A stretch of 64,000 bases of DNA from Macrostomum hystrix (Eukaryota; Platyhelminthes; Macrostomidae), in the NCBI GenBank assembly GCA_950097015.1, contig CATNEN010000039.1, positions 11,130,001 to 11,194,000 of the forward strand, read 5' to 3'. Shown one piece after another: positions 54,723 through 64,000 of this stretch (positions are counted from its first letter, which is position 1; each line of letters starts with the position of its first letter). The position numbers and the translations under genes are program-made. A model generated the notes under the pieces. The model did not search any database and was not told where the DNA came from. It saw only the letters and a program-made list of their open reading frames with translations.

Positions 54723-55444
54723 CTAGGCCAGGCCAGTCCATTCACCGCAGTGGCAACCGTGTAGCCGCAGAGCGTCCAGTTCCGAGCGCAGCCTGGAGGC
54801 CAGCCGTGCCAGCTCGCTGTTACGCTTCCGTAGCTCTCCCGCGCGCTCGTCCAGGCAGCGAAGCCGCTCCAGTTTTCGCTCTCGGCAGCGCCGAGCCGCG
54901 TCACGATTGCGGCGCCGCTTGCGCTCGAGACGCGAGGCCGCCACTGAAGACGAGCTGGCTGGAGTTCTTACGGAGACCAGGCGCAGCTGGTCGTCGGACG
55001 AGTCGGCTGGCCAATCGTCATCATCAACATCGTCGTCTTCTGGGTCCTCCAATAGATACTGGTCAGTTGTCTCCGCAAGCACTCGCTCAGATGACATCAG
55101 ACTTTGCAACTTTTCGTCAAAGTTCCTGAAATGAGTTTGAAACAACAAATATTTTAGTTTGCTTTTCTACTTTTTTTCATCGATTGCCACGTGTTAGGAA
55201 GGATTTTTACTTACATGACAAAGTTTTTCTGCTCCTCTGAGACAAACGCCGGATTCAAAAAGCTGGTCGGAGTCAGAAGAAGGTCGGCAGTTGAAGCGGC
55301 CATCGACAGTCCGCCAGTGGGCGACAGGAAGCCGAGGCTGGCTAGCAGATCAGGCGTAGCAACGCTGGCAGACTGGAACTGACTTTGCGGGTGCTGCTGC
55401 GGCTGCAGCAGTGGCAGTGTCATGGAGCACTTGAGGCTCTGCAT
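54723..55444 (-). CDS. JUN: Jun-family bZIP transcription factor
   Basis: Exon 1 (55215-55444) and exon 2 (54723-55125) join in phase through an 89 bp intron (GTAAGT to TTTCAG) to 210 residues. The splice splits the Met codon within KNFVMNFDEKL. The N-terminus has a Leu/Thr-rich TADLLLTPTSF segment followed by FVSEEQKNF, which matches the VT/SEEQxxF motif of Jun. An acidic patch (EDPEDDDVDDDDW) follows. The basic region is RLERKRRRNRDAARRCRERK, with the invariant Asn and Arg of bZIP proteins, leading into a leucine zipper (LERLRCLDERAGELRKRNSE and onward) ending near HGCHCGEW, as in Jun. Jun binds TGAGTCA sites as a homodimer or with Fos. It is shorter than vertebrate Jun (about 330). Confidence 0.88.
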
Positions 55445-55531
55445 TCTGGCAGATGCTAAGGCTAATGCTGTGTTTTTCAGGCCCTTTAGTCGAGGCTATT
55501 CTGTTGGTCGGACTGGTAATTCCCTCTATGC

Positions 55532-55538
55532 TTTTATA
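55532..55538 (-). promoter_or_regulatory. TATA box of Jun
   Basis: Minus strand TATAAAA, 88 bp upstream of the ATG, a suitable distance for a short 5' UTR. Confidence 0.7.
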
Positions 55539-55736
55539 CCCTGGCTGAATGTGTCACCGGTTTAATTTTAGATCTTCGCCACTGCAAGCCACCCCAAAGC
55601 AGGCCGCCGTACGCCGCTAGAAAACTTTCCCCTCTCTCCGTATCCCTGGGCAACGGGAATCGACCAACACCCTTGTGCGAGTGCACAAGTGCGCTGTACC
55701 ATACCAAGTGTACTCAGCTGACGGCAACGCTGGGTG

Positions 55737-55746
55737 CTATTTTTAG
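55737..55746. promoter_or_regulatory. MEF2-type site upstream of Jun
   Basis: CTATTTTTAG fits the MEF2 consensus perfectly, about 200 bp upstream of the TATA box. Vertebrate JUN promoters also carry a MEF2 site. Confidence 0.45.
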
Positions 55747-55880
55747 AGTCTGGCTCAGTTTCTTAACTTGGCTCGCTATGTGAATGCGCTTGCTTTTCCG
55801 CTCTCCCAGCCTCAGCCTTGAACAATCAAAAGTGCAATCGAGGATTTCTAGGACAATCGGTTATGCACATCACCGTTGCG

Positions 55881-55887
55881 TGAGTCA
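55881..55887. promoter_or_regulatory. AP-1 site upstream of Jun
   Basis: TGAGTCA, the perfect AP-1 element, about 345 bp upstream of the TATA box. It suggests autoregulation by Jun. Confidence 0.5.
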
Positions 55888-58800
55888 CGCAAGTAACATT
55901 CCTTAGAATTGTTTAGCATCTAGGAAAATATGCATGTAGGTTACAGCGATACGTATATATATATTAATTCGGACATGACCAAGCAACCAAGACCAAGATG
56001 AGTGATAGTTTAGAGAAAAATGGAAGCTGTTTCGGCCGACCCTTGAGATTCAGCAGACATGAACGAGTATGTTCACGAGTAATGGGGGCGGAGTGTCAGA
56101 ACGCGAGGCCCCTGAGCTCGATTCCGCGGCGCAATCTCCAAGGCACAGTGAGAGTGTACACTGCCTGACAATGAGAATGTCAGGACACATGAACACACCT
56201 GTGTGTACCTGTGTACGTGTGAACAGAATGCACAGTGGGTCTACTGTCACCAATGGTGAGCCCGTAGCCGGCAGCCCTGCTGCAAATATTACGAGTCTTA
56301 TTTATTAACAGTATTATTAACAGTAGAACTACCAAGGGGAATTCCCCCTAGACAATTTTTTGCGCTGCACCCGAACGGAACAATGCAAGCACACGAAACT
56401 CAAGAACACGGGCCAACTTTTTGTTGCGCATCTTCTTTAACAAAAATCTAGTTGGCAGCTCTTTAGACCGTCAAGATATTCAATGGTTCTGGCCGAATGT
56501 TTGAATTTTCTTATAAGCGCTAGTGTATTTCATACACACCTACACACAAATTAGTACTGCATCTAATCAGGCCTTCAAAATTTATCAGCATGTCACCCAA
56601 ATGTGCCTGCATCATTTCTGTCTTCGGTGGACACCTACATTTATCTTGACAAATTTGCTGGACCTTGAAGGACTAAAATATGTGGAAATTGACAACCTGA
56701 CGAGAATTTCTTCTATTTCACTGATCAAGCCTAAATATTAGGCGCAGCTCAACCTCAGGACACCAGCGCCTAGTCTGACAACCAATCAGTCACCACCCAG
56801 GCGCTGCCAAAAAATGTCAAGTGCATAAAAACGGGCGGCAAAATGGCTTGGTAGATTAAGTCCTACTGTAAGTCGCTCATAGCTACGGATTTCTACGTCA
56901 CAGAATACAGACAAGCGTCTTACCATTCTACTGACTCATAAGTAGCTAATACGGCAAAAAATGGATCGTCAAGATTAATAGAAACGTGTCACTCATTTTT
57001 TCATTAATCTAGAAATATAACGCCTCAGTTTGGTCGTTCATTCTTGTTGGGCTCTGACGCGAGAAATCATCGGTTTAAACTTGTTTGGATCCAAAGGGGC
57101 TCGAAAATTAGTTCCAGGACTGGGACTACATGGCTTCCCAATAATGGATGAAGCTGCCCTTGCCAGGCTGCAGGTGCACTTCTTCCGAGTCTGTTTGGAA
57201 GAGGCTGGGCTGGAACTGTGCCTTCTCCCATAGACTAAAGAAAGGTAGCAAAGTACATGCAGCCAGTTTAGCGTACTTCCGGGGACAAATGGTATGGATA
57301 AAAGCGTTTTAGATGTTATCACCAGCTGATGGCCAAAAGTTGCAGGTGGCTGCTTTCCCATAGACTGTCTAAGAGACAGTTTTTTCCGGTCTCAACGAAT
57401 TTCCGACACAGACAATGGATTGTCTTCATATAATTTGGTTAATATACATTTCTAGCGTAAACATGTCTGAGATTTTGAAAGCCGAAGCCTTTCTTGACGT
57501 TATTAGAGATAACTGCAGGCTCCTAAACTTATTATGATATTTTTATTCATAAGAAAGTTTAATTATCTTGAAAATGTGTTTCTGTCTCTAAGGGAGGGCT
57601 GGTGCAAGCAATGATAGTTTGTTGAAACTTCTCTACAAATGTCTAACCTTATGAGTCTCGGGTGCAGCATGCAGTTACGTTGTAGCAAAATTGTTTAGCT
57701 GGCGCTAACAATATTAGAAAAAAGAACAGTATATAGTGTGTTTCCAGTAGCAAACACCTATTCAATGTATTCAAAGCTGAATTATAAATCTGCAATGCTG
57801 AATCGACCTCTATAAAACATCGCCAGGATGTGCAAAGGTAGGTAGGGTTTTAGCTAGTAAATCAACCCTTTACAGGACTAGACGCGCCACAGGCGCAGCT
57901 ACATGTAGTGCGTACAGTTGTTCAGTCCATGGACATGGGGCCCCCCATAATGGTTTTAGCCTATCTTAGCTATAATGCTGATGCCATTTTACAACTTTTT
58001 CTTCGATGAATGCTGAATGAAATAAAGCAATGAATAGTTGGCTATCTTGATTAGGGACACAGATTACAGCCCTAAGCAGATTTTCGAACCCCAGACCTCC
58101 TGATGAGGACTCGGATACCTTTTCTTCTTGGTTTTAAATTATTATTTACTATCATAGGTTGAGTTTGAAGTGGTGGAGTTAGCAGTGATTTGAGAAGAAA
58201 ATCCATTTTATGATCCAACTAGCAGTGACAACTTAATCCTGTGAACCCGCATTTCTCAGGTAAATTCACTGCAAGAAATCAAAGCTATTGAATAGCTTAA
58301 TTGATATGGTCCGTTGATAAAATGTCGATTGCACTTCGTTGTATTGTTCAAGAAGTAAATTTAAATGATGAAAAAATGATTACACTTATTTACAACGAAA
58401 AGCTGATTACAAGTAAGTGGTGAAGCGACAGTGCGTTTCTTTGTACGAAGGAAAAATATATATGAATTTACAGAGAAAACGAAATAATTAAGATTGACGA
58501 TTTGTATTCTGGTAATTTTTTACAATTAGGTCTGCACTTTAAATAAGAACTCACGAATCTGCTATTTAAAGCTGTAAAGTCTGAGGCAGCGGGCAAGACA
58601 ATTTTCGAGCGTACAAGACCTCAATATAGGCTTAAGAATACTAAAGTGCCTAGCTCAGTTGCTTTGTTGAAGTGGCAGAGGCACAATGAGAGCTCGCTGG
58701 ATAGGCAGTGGCGTCCGGTGACGCAAATGGCGAGCACATCAAACCGCGTCGCACTCGCTGACAGAGGCTACGGTCGGTGTCAGAGCAGAGCGCTGAAGTG

Positions 58801-59486
58801 GGCGGGCATTGGGTGTTTAGGTTCAGTGGCGTGGTGGGTGTGTCTGAGGTAGGCTAATCATATCTACTCTCCTCCACTTGCAGGTGCGCTCAAACCAAAT
58901 AACGGTGGGCCCATCTTTCTACTCAAGCTTTTATGACCTTCATATGCTCAGGAAATGCGCACTATTAGTTATTTATTTATAGTCTTCTAGCTACGTCAAT
59001 TTGACTACTTTTTTATGTTGCTGCTATAAAATTTCTTCCTAAATTTTCTTTCGCTGCCTGCTGACCTTCTGGCAAACCGTCATTCTGACAGTCATGTGAC
59101 GGGGTGTGTCGTACATTAGGAATTTCTAATTAATAAATTTTAGTAGTTCTATCTCAATATAACGTAAATCAGAAAATGACAGACAATTTGCAGACTTGAC
59201 GATTAAAATTTCGTACACAGCATGCGAAGTTGGAACTTTTAGAGCCCTCTATTATTTAGCAAAATGCTAATTTTCATGCTATTATGCTAATTTTCATTGG
59301 CCGTGACTCAAGTGAAGTAATTCAATCATAAGCTAACATGTGAGGTTTCACTTGAGGGCACAGGTAGTCACAAAGCAGTTTCTGACCTCTGGCTCGAAAT
59401 TCGGTTCAGCATTCACCGATCAAGAGCAAAAGTTCTGTTTATAGTTCGGGGACTAGACATTTTTCTGTGTTTCCAAACCGGTTCTA
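55888..59486. other. Intergenic DNA, no gene recognised
   Basis: Short ORFs here (for example at 56069, 57030 and 58646) show no recognisable domain or splice-joined structure. A kB-like palindrome GGGGAATTCCCC lies at 56336-56347. At about 58075-58118 the minus strand reads GAGTCCTCATCAGGAGGTC then GGGGTTCGAA, a tRNA-like anticodon arm and B box, probably a SINE remnant. Confidence 0.4.
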
Positions 59487-61778
59487 TCATATGTAAATTC
59501 TCACCGATTCAACGGACAGCATCGTCGCGAATGTCTGCACGCTAGTCAGTTTTGCGGTCTCCGGCTCGTCTGTCTCGCTGAGCTTCATCGACTGATGCTT
59601 GCCGCAGCGAAGGCAACGATGGAACAGGCGAGACCGCAGACACAAACTCAAGGTAGCAATCAGCGTCAATACTATCAAGACAGAGACAAGTGTGAGGATC
59701 AAACCTGAATGATCGGTCTGGTCGATTTCTGTCGTGTCCTGAGTTTTTTCAGCTCTAACAGTCGTAGCAATCGTTTCTGAAGATGAAACCATCTTGATGA
59801 TGCACCGATTTTGCAGCGAATTTGAGCCGTGCGCCAGGCTGTAACGCCAGTCGCAGAGGCACTCTGTGGCAGCAGGCATGTCCCAAACTGGAACGCAGAT
59901 CTGCTGGCAGTCGCATTTAAGCTGACTTCCAGAAACTTCAGATTCGCGAGCGACATTTTCTGGTAGTGCAGCGAGCAGCACCACAGTAGCGCCTTGAAAT
60001 TGCACTCGGCGATCGGTTTCATTAGCTGAACCTGATTTCGGATTGACGTAGAGCACCGACCAGATGTTTCCATTGAGCATCGCTGCCAGATAAACTCGGT
60101 TGCCATCGACCACTAGACGTGCCGTCTCGATTCCTGTCTGTCCGGTTGGCCAACTGAAATGCTGCCTTACATCGTCCCGGTCCTCTAAGCGAACGCTAAA
60201 AACACCACGCCGCTCTGCGTCGATCCAAAACAGCCGCTTTGGTCGCTTCACCGAGTCGAAGCCGAATCGGATCGGCCGTCCAACTGTTTTCGAACCGACT
60301 AAAAGCCGCAACTCTCGACCGTCCATGCTGAGTCGATAGATTCCTGGCGAGGGGCCGCATTCCAGTGCCAGAAACAAACTGCCAGTCTCCGGATCTGCGA
60401 GCAGACCTCGCGGACAATCTAGCAGTCGCAGTGGGGCTCGCCAGCCGGCATCGATTGCAATAACTCCGACGATTCCGTCGACAGACGAAGAGTAGAACAG
60501 CAGTCGGCGAGTTGAATCGTAGGCGGCGTCAGTAATGTCGAGTTTGCTTTCGGGATTGACATCGAAGCCTAGGCTACGACTGCTTTCGTTTAGTCTTTGC
60601 CAACTTACGCTTCTCAAGCGACCGGATGCTTCATTGTACAGGATTGCAAGACCAGCAGCTGCATCGATCGCCACAACATTTCCGGACAGTTTTAATGTTG
60701 TGGAAGTGCTTTTGGTAAAATCGTTGTCGCTTGTTGCTTCGATAATGGATAGAGAAGCCAGGTTGGAGTGTTTGTCCACAGTGGCCACAAAAATTCGTGC
60801 GGCAGAACCAGCGCTATGACTCTCTGGCGCTGAAGAAGCCGCTGCATCAGAAGTTGGAATTGTTGGTACTGGTTTGTCAGCTCTGCTCCCATCGACCTTG
60901 TCGACACCTGGACAGTACAACTCATCCGTCTCATCGGGACAGTCAGGAAAACCATCGCAAATACGATCGCTACTCATGCAGCCGCCAAAGCCCTCCGAGT
61001 TCCCTCTAGGGGCAGCAACGGTGGGGCAGTCAGCCTCATCGGACTGGTCGTCTAGTCCAGGGCGTCGGCAATCAGCCAAACCATCGCAGCGTCGATTAAA
61101 AGGCAGGCAGTGCCCCGGGGAGCGACATGAAAGGTGATCTGGCGGGCAGGGTGACCGGGACTGGCAGAGCTGCGGCGATTCGTCATCTCCGAAGCGGCAG
61201 TGAAGCCGGCCGTCGCAGAGCAGATGGTCTGGCAGGCACACCGGTTGCTGCTTTGACTGGTCGTTGTGGCCGGCGCACCGGAACAATCCAGCGGAGCAGT
61301 TCACCACTGAATCAAGAAAGTGGAATTGGGAGAAATACGGTTTAAATCCCACCAGGTGTGAATGATCCAGATCTAGAAAAAGTTGGAGCATTGCTCACCG
61401 GTGTGCGGGCAATCCAGCTGGGCATCGTTCGCGCAGTGAATTCGGCAGCGCATGGCTATTGGTTGGCAATGAACAGCGCCGGTGTCCATTTCGACGCAAG
61501 GAAAATAGCCCGTGGAAATCTTGCAGTATGGCGGAAGTGCTGCGCGGCAGAGAGGGTGTCATTGGGTATTTTCACCTGTGAAATTTATGGCAAGCACACT
61601 GCAGACACTCACCATTGAATTGATCTTCGCTTAGCGAGAACGTTGGCAGCTGCAGGGCGCCAGAGATGGTCAGATTCGATGATGTCATCAGTGCTGCCAG
61701 CAGCAGCAGGTTAAGTAGCTGAAGTCCATGGACATATTGACAGACAAAAAGAATCTTGGCAATAAGTGCGTGAGCCAT
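59487..61778 (-). CDS. LDL-receptor-like transmembrane protein
   Basis: Exons 61613-61778, 61399-61539 and 59487-61306 join in phase to 708 residues. Introns are 73 bp (GTGAGT to GCGCAG) and 92 bp (GTGAGC to ATTCAG). Exon 1 gives a signal peptide (LLNLLLLAALMTSSNL). Exon 2 encodes a Cys-rich module like a degenerate LDL-A repeat (CRIHCANDAQLDC). Exon 3 has three LDL-A repeats, with CDGRLHCRFGDDES, CDGLADC then DDQSDEADC, and CDGFPDCPDETDELYC. A diverged YWTD-type propeller follows (RLFWIDAERRGVFSV is its clearest blade), then an EGF-like module, a TM helix at about residues 640-665 (LILTLVSVLIVLTLIATLSL) and a 45-residue tail without NPxY. It is shorter than LDLR, and the last LDL-A repeat lacks its first Cys. 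Endocytic or ligand-binding role; the precise orthologue is not clear. Confidence 0.82.
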
Positions 61779-62285
61779 GCACTATTCAGAATTGTGCGTT
61801 TTGGTAATCTGTTACAGACGTTTATGCTGCTCTTGTAACAAACGGTAGAATAAATAGACCCCAACATTCGTTTTTTAGCCTCGCTTCTCTGCCCCTCCTT
61901 GCTGCCGTAAAAGGCATGGGTTTGAGAGTCACAGACAAATAGCTTCCATTCTGACTGCTACATTAAGCTGCAGCTGTTAAAAATCGTTTGAATGACAGAA
62001 ACGCGCATTATGCACCCCTAGCAGTAGCCAGTTAGGGCTGTAGCATGCTTTGTACGCATGCATTTGACTTTGACTTGGATCAAACTCGTGAAGCACGAAC
62101 TTTTATTATTTTATTTATTTATATGCGCAGTCTGTGGCCGTACGATTTTGTTTTGTCAATGTGATTGTTATGGCACAATGGTGTGCGTTAAACTGGGTAG
62201 AGTGGACGTTTACGCTCGTATTTATTATCCCGCCAAAGCAATAAAAATAATAGTAATAATAATTAGTAATTAATGTAAGAATATA
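61779..62285. other. No gene recognised
   Basis: Upstream flank of the receptor gene. CTATTTATTC on the minus strand near 61850 is a possible TATA-like element. Nothing else is supported. Confidence 0.35.
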
Positions 62286-62384
62286 TACCGGCTATTGAGG
62301 GTATCAATGGCTGTAACCGAGGACGCGCAGCGTGCAGCGCGCAGCGCCCGAGGTCATAGACATTGATGCCCGAAATAGCCGGTA
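62286..62384. mobile_element. Small hairpin element (MITE-like), 99 bp
   Basis: Starts TACCGGCTATTGAGGGTATC and ends in its approximate reverse complement, GATGCCCGAAATAGCCGGTA. The interior is GC-rich and itself palindromic (CGCAGCGTGCAGCGCGCAGCG). Flanks are TA-rich, so a target duplication is not certain. Confidence 0.65.
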
Positions 62385-63223
62385 CATAAATTTTCATTGA
62401 GCAACGCTCGGTTCTGTTTGCACCATAGACATTCCACCGGGGGTTTAATGTCGTCCATTGACATATAACCAAGTGTGCGTAAACGTCTCAAGCTCGTGTA
62501 TAGTTTATGGCCCAAAGGCCATCAAAGAAATAGATTGAAGTGTGCAGTAAATTCCGCAACTGTGCGGTAAATGATACTCCACTTGATCTCCGTGCCATCC
62601 CTCTTCTGAGCTACTATGCAGTAAATCCCAGACGGGTATTGTCTATGGGCCGAAGGAGCTGGTCTTGCGCACACACACTTGGTCATAAATCAATGCACTT
62701 ATGCTAGGCTTCCTAGTGCGTAAATAGTTTGAAATACAAGAATCCAAACTATTGAAATACAATACACACCATAGACATAGTTTAACGATGTTCATTAAAA
62801 CCCTTGCTCAGCGTTGTTCAATGCGCAGCCGATGGCACAGTCGCAGCTATTGCGCGCCGCATCTGAAGACAGAGTACGGCTGTTGAGTCCATGGACTGGG
62901 GGGTACACGATGTGTGGCGCGGTGGTAGCTGGGCACTCGCTTGCGATTCGCTCCACACTGTTGCACTCATTGCAAGAATGCCTGCAGGACACGCGACACA
63001 GAGGGTTTTCGTGGGGCCTCGGTCAGAGGCACTAGGTCAGTAAGACGGATTTGCTTTGAAATCCGTAAAATCCAGTTATTGCTTTGAATTGTACATAAAA
63101 TGCAATACAATCCACCCTTTAACTCCACCCCTTAACAAATGACAAAAAGCTAAGTGCGCGTGTACTGGTGCATCAGTACCGGATAAAAACCTTATTGAGA
63201 GTCCGTTCCGATTTATCAGGCCC
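62385..63223. other. No gene recognised
   Basis: Only short ORFs without recognisable features. CCATAGAC or its reverse complement appears several times, here and at 57228 and 57357, and may belong to a dispersed repeat. Confidence 0.35.
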
Positions 63224-63465
63224 CACTGCAAAGCGATTAGCCGCCTCCCCTTCCTATCTCTGCCGTGTTAACCGCCTCCCCCACCACTGCAAAGCGATTG
63301 GCCGCCTCCCCTTCCTATCTCTGCCGTGTTAACCGCCTCCCCCCACCACTGCAAAGCGATTGGTCGCTTCCCCTTCCTATCTCTGCCGTGTTAACCGCCT
63401 CCCCCACCACTGCAGAGCGATTGGTCGCCTCTCTTCCCCTTCCTTTCTCTGCCGTGTATTCACCA
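63224..63465 (+). repeat. 61-62 bp minisatellite, about 3.5-4 units
   Basis: Units begin CACTGCAAAGCGATTGGCCG and end in GTGTTAACCGCCTCCCC. The units differ by a few bases. Diverged TATCTCTG/CCGTGT-type fragments continue to about 63570. Confidence 0.85.
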
Positions 63466-63770
63466 ATTCCTATCCTTTTTACACTGCGCCCTATTTCCGC
63501 AGTGCTAATGCGGCAGAATCATAACTCGTCTTAGGCCGCCTTCCATTCCTATCTCTGTTGTATTGACCGCTCCTCTATAAACAGATGGAATCTCTTCTGT
63601 TTCCCTTTCTTCCTATCCTTTTACACTACACCCTATCTCGCCAGTGCTACTGCGGCAGTCATAATATCCCATTACTACTGCACCCCCCAATTATCCCAGC
63701 TAATTCTGGCACCAATTTAACAGCTGATCGCTTCAAATGTCTTGCTAACGCACACGATTTGTTTCATTTG

Positions 63771-63830
63771 AGTCGGGTATCGAACCCGAGACCTTTTAGT
63801 CGTGAGTCCGACGCTCTAACCACTGTCTGC
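63771..63830 (-). repeat. tRNA-derived SINE piece
   Basis: Minus strand carries an A-box-like TGGTTAGAGCG (63822-63812) and a B box GGTTCGATACC (63786-63776), with GTCGGACTCACGAC between. The acceptor ends do not pair, so it is a SINE promoter rather than a working tRNA gene. Confidence 0.55.
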
Positions 63831-63871
63831 AATGCCTTTACGAGCTACTAGTCTCAAGTCAAATACAAGGG

Positions 63872-63947
63872 GGTCGGTGCATGGCAGAGCGGTTAACGCG
63901 TCTGCCTCTCGCACCACGGTCCCAAAGTCCGATTCCACGGCGAGACC
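63872..63947 (+). repeat. tRNA-derived SINE piece, plus strand
   Basis: GGTCGGTGCATGGCAGAGCG and GGTTAACGCG form an A-box and D-arm-like start; the B box is weak (AGTCCGATTCC). The sequence ends CGAGACC, pairing only partly with the start. tRNA-like, and probably continuing into a SINE body beyond the window. Confidence 0.5.
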
Positions 63948-64000
63948 ACATCTATTTGGGGTGCAGCCGCGGAGAGAAAGCTTGGGGGCTTGTCGTGAAG

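Noticed and set aside
55092-55099. TGACATCA, identical to the AP-1-like element of vertebrate JUN
   Set aside because: It falls inside the coding exon of Jun, downstream of the promoter, so it is likely chance.
61307-61391. ATG at 61391 as the start of the LDL-receptor-like protein
   Set aside because: This segment is the 92 bp intron 2 read through. Splicing to the exon at 61399-61539 adds a cysteine module and then the signal peptide exon, all in phase.

Overview
The window is nuclear DNA of an invertebrate animal. The supported host genes are bilaterian families (SNX17, CIMIP2C, Jun, an LDL-receptor-like protein, a seven-transmembrane receptor) split by short GT-AG introns (73 to 255 bp, except one of 9.7 kb). 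The rest is dominated by Ty3/gypsy, non-LTR, Tc1 and Crypton-like elements and by minisatellites. A free-living flatworm or similar spiralian is my best guess, held weakly; nothing here fixes the species.

Layout. 1-6.4 kb: a minus-strand Ty3/gypsy element with gag-protease-RT-RNase H-integrase (two frame breaks), a tRNA-His-type primer site and a 715 bp LTR, followed downstream by a third ORF with a J-domain-like start that runs off the left edge. 6.44-31.48 kb: a very large inverted repeat with arms of about 11.9 and 11.3 kb around a 1.8 kb spacer. Each arm carries, from outside in, the same LTR, a broken Crypton-like tyrosine recombinase, a decayed second gypsy element, a 27 bp minisatellite, a tiny gene for a secreted six-cysteine peptide, a two-exon 7TM receptor gene, a non-LTR RNase H fragment and a 22 bp minisatellite. 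The spacer has a third copy of the peptide gene. 31.5-36.5 kb: a 112 bp foldback hairpin, a repeat-family copy and two neighbouring Tc1 transposons whose transposases have lost different catalytic residues. 36.7-50.8 kb: the SNX17 gene on the minus strand, with an 8.8 kb array of a 26 bp repeat in intron 1 and an inverted duplicate of exon 1 and its flanks beyond the 3' end. 50.8-55.9 kb: CIMIP2C (plus) and Jun (minus), converging. 59.5-61.8 kb: an LDL-receptor-like membrane protein. 62-64 kb: a small hairpin MITE, a 61-62 bp minisatellite and tRNA-derived SINE pieces.

Genes were assembled by hand from splice sites and family resemblance. SNX17 joins to 473 residues in four in-phase exons and ends in the conserved acidic tail. 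The receptor and peptide genes lie head to head and were duplicated together, which makes a ligand-receptor cassette a reasonable hypothesis. Most long ORFs inside the 26 bp and 27 bp arrays are artefacts of repeat periodicity.
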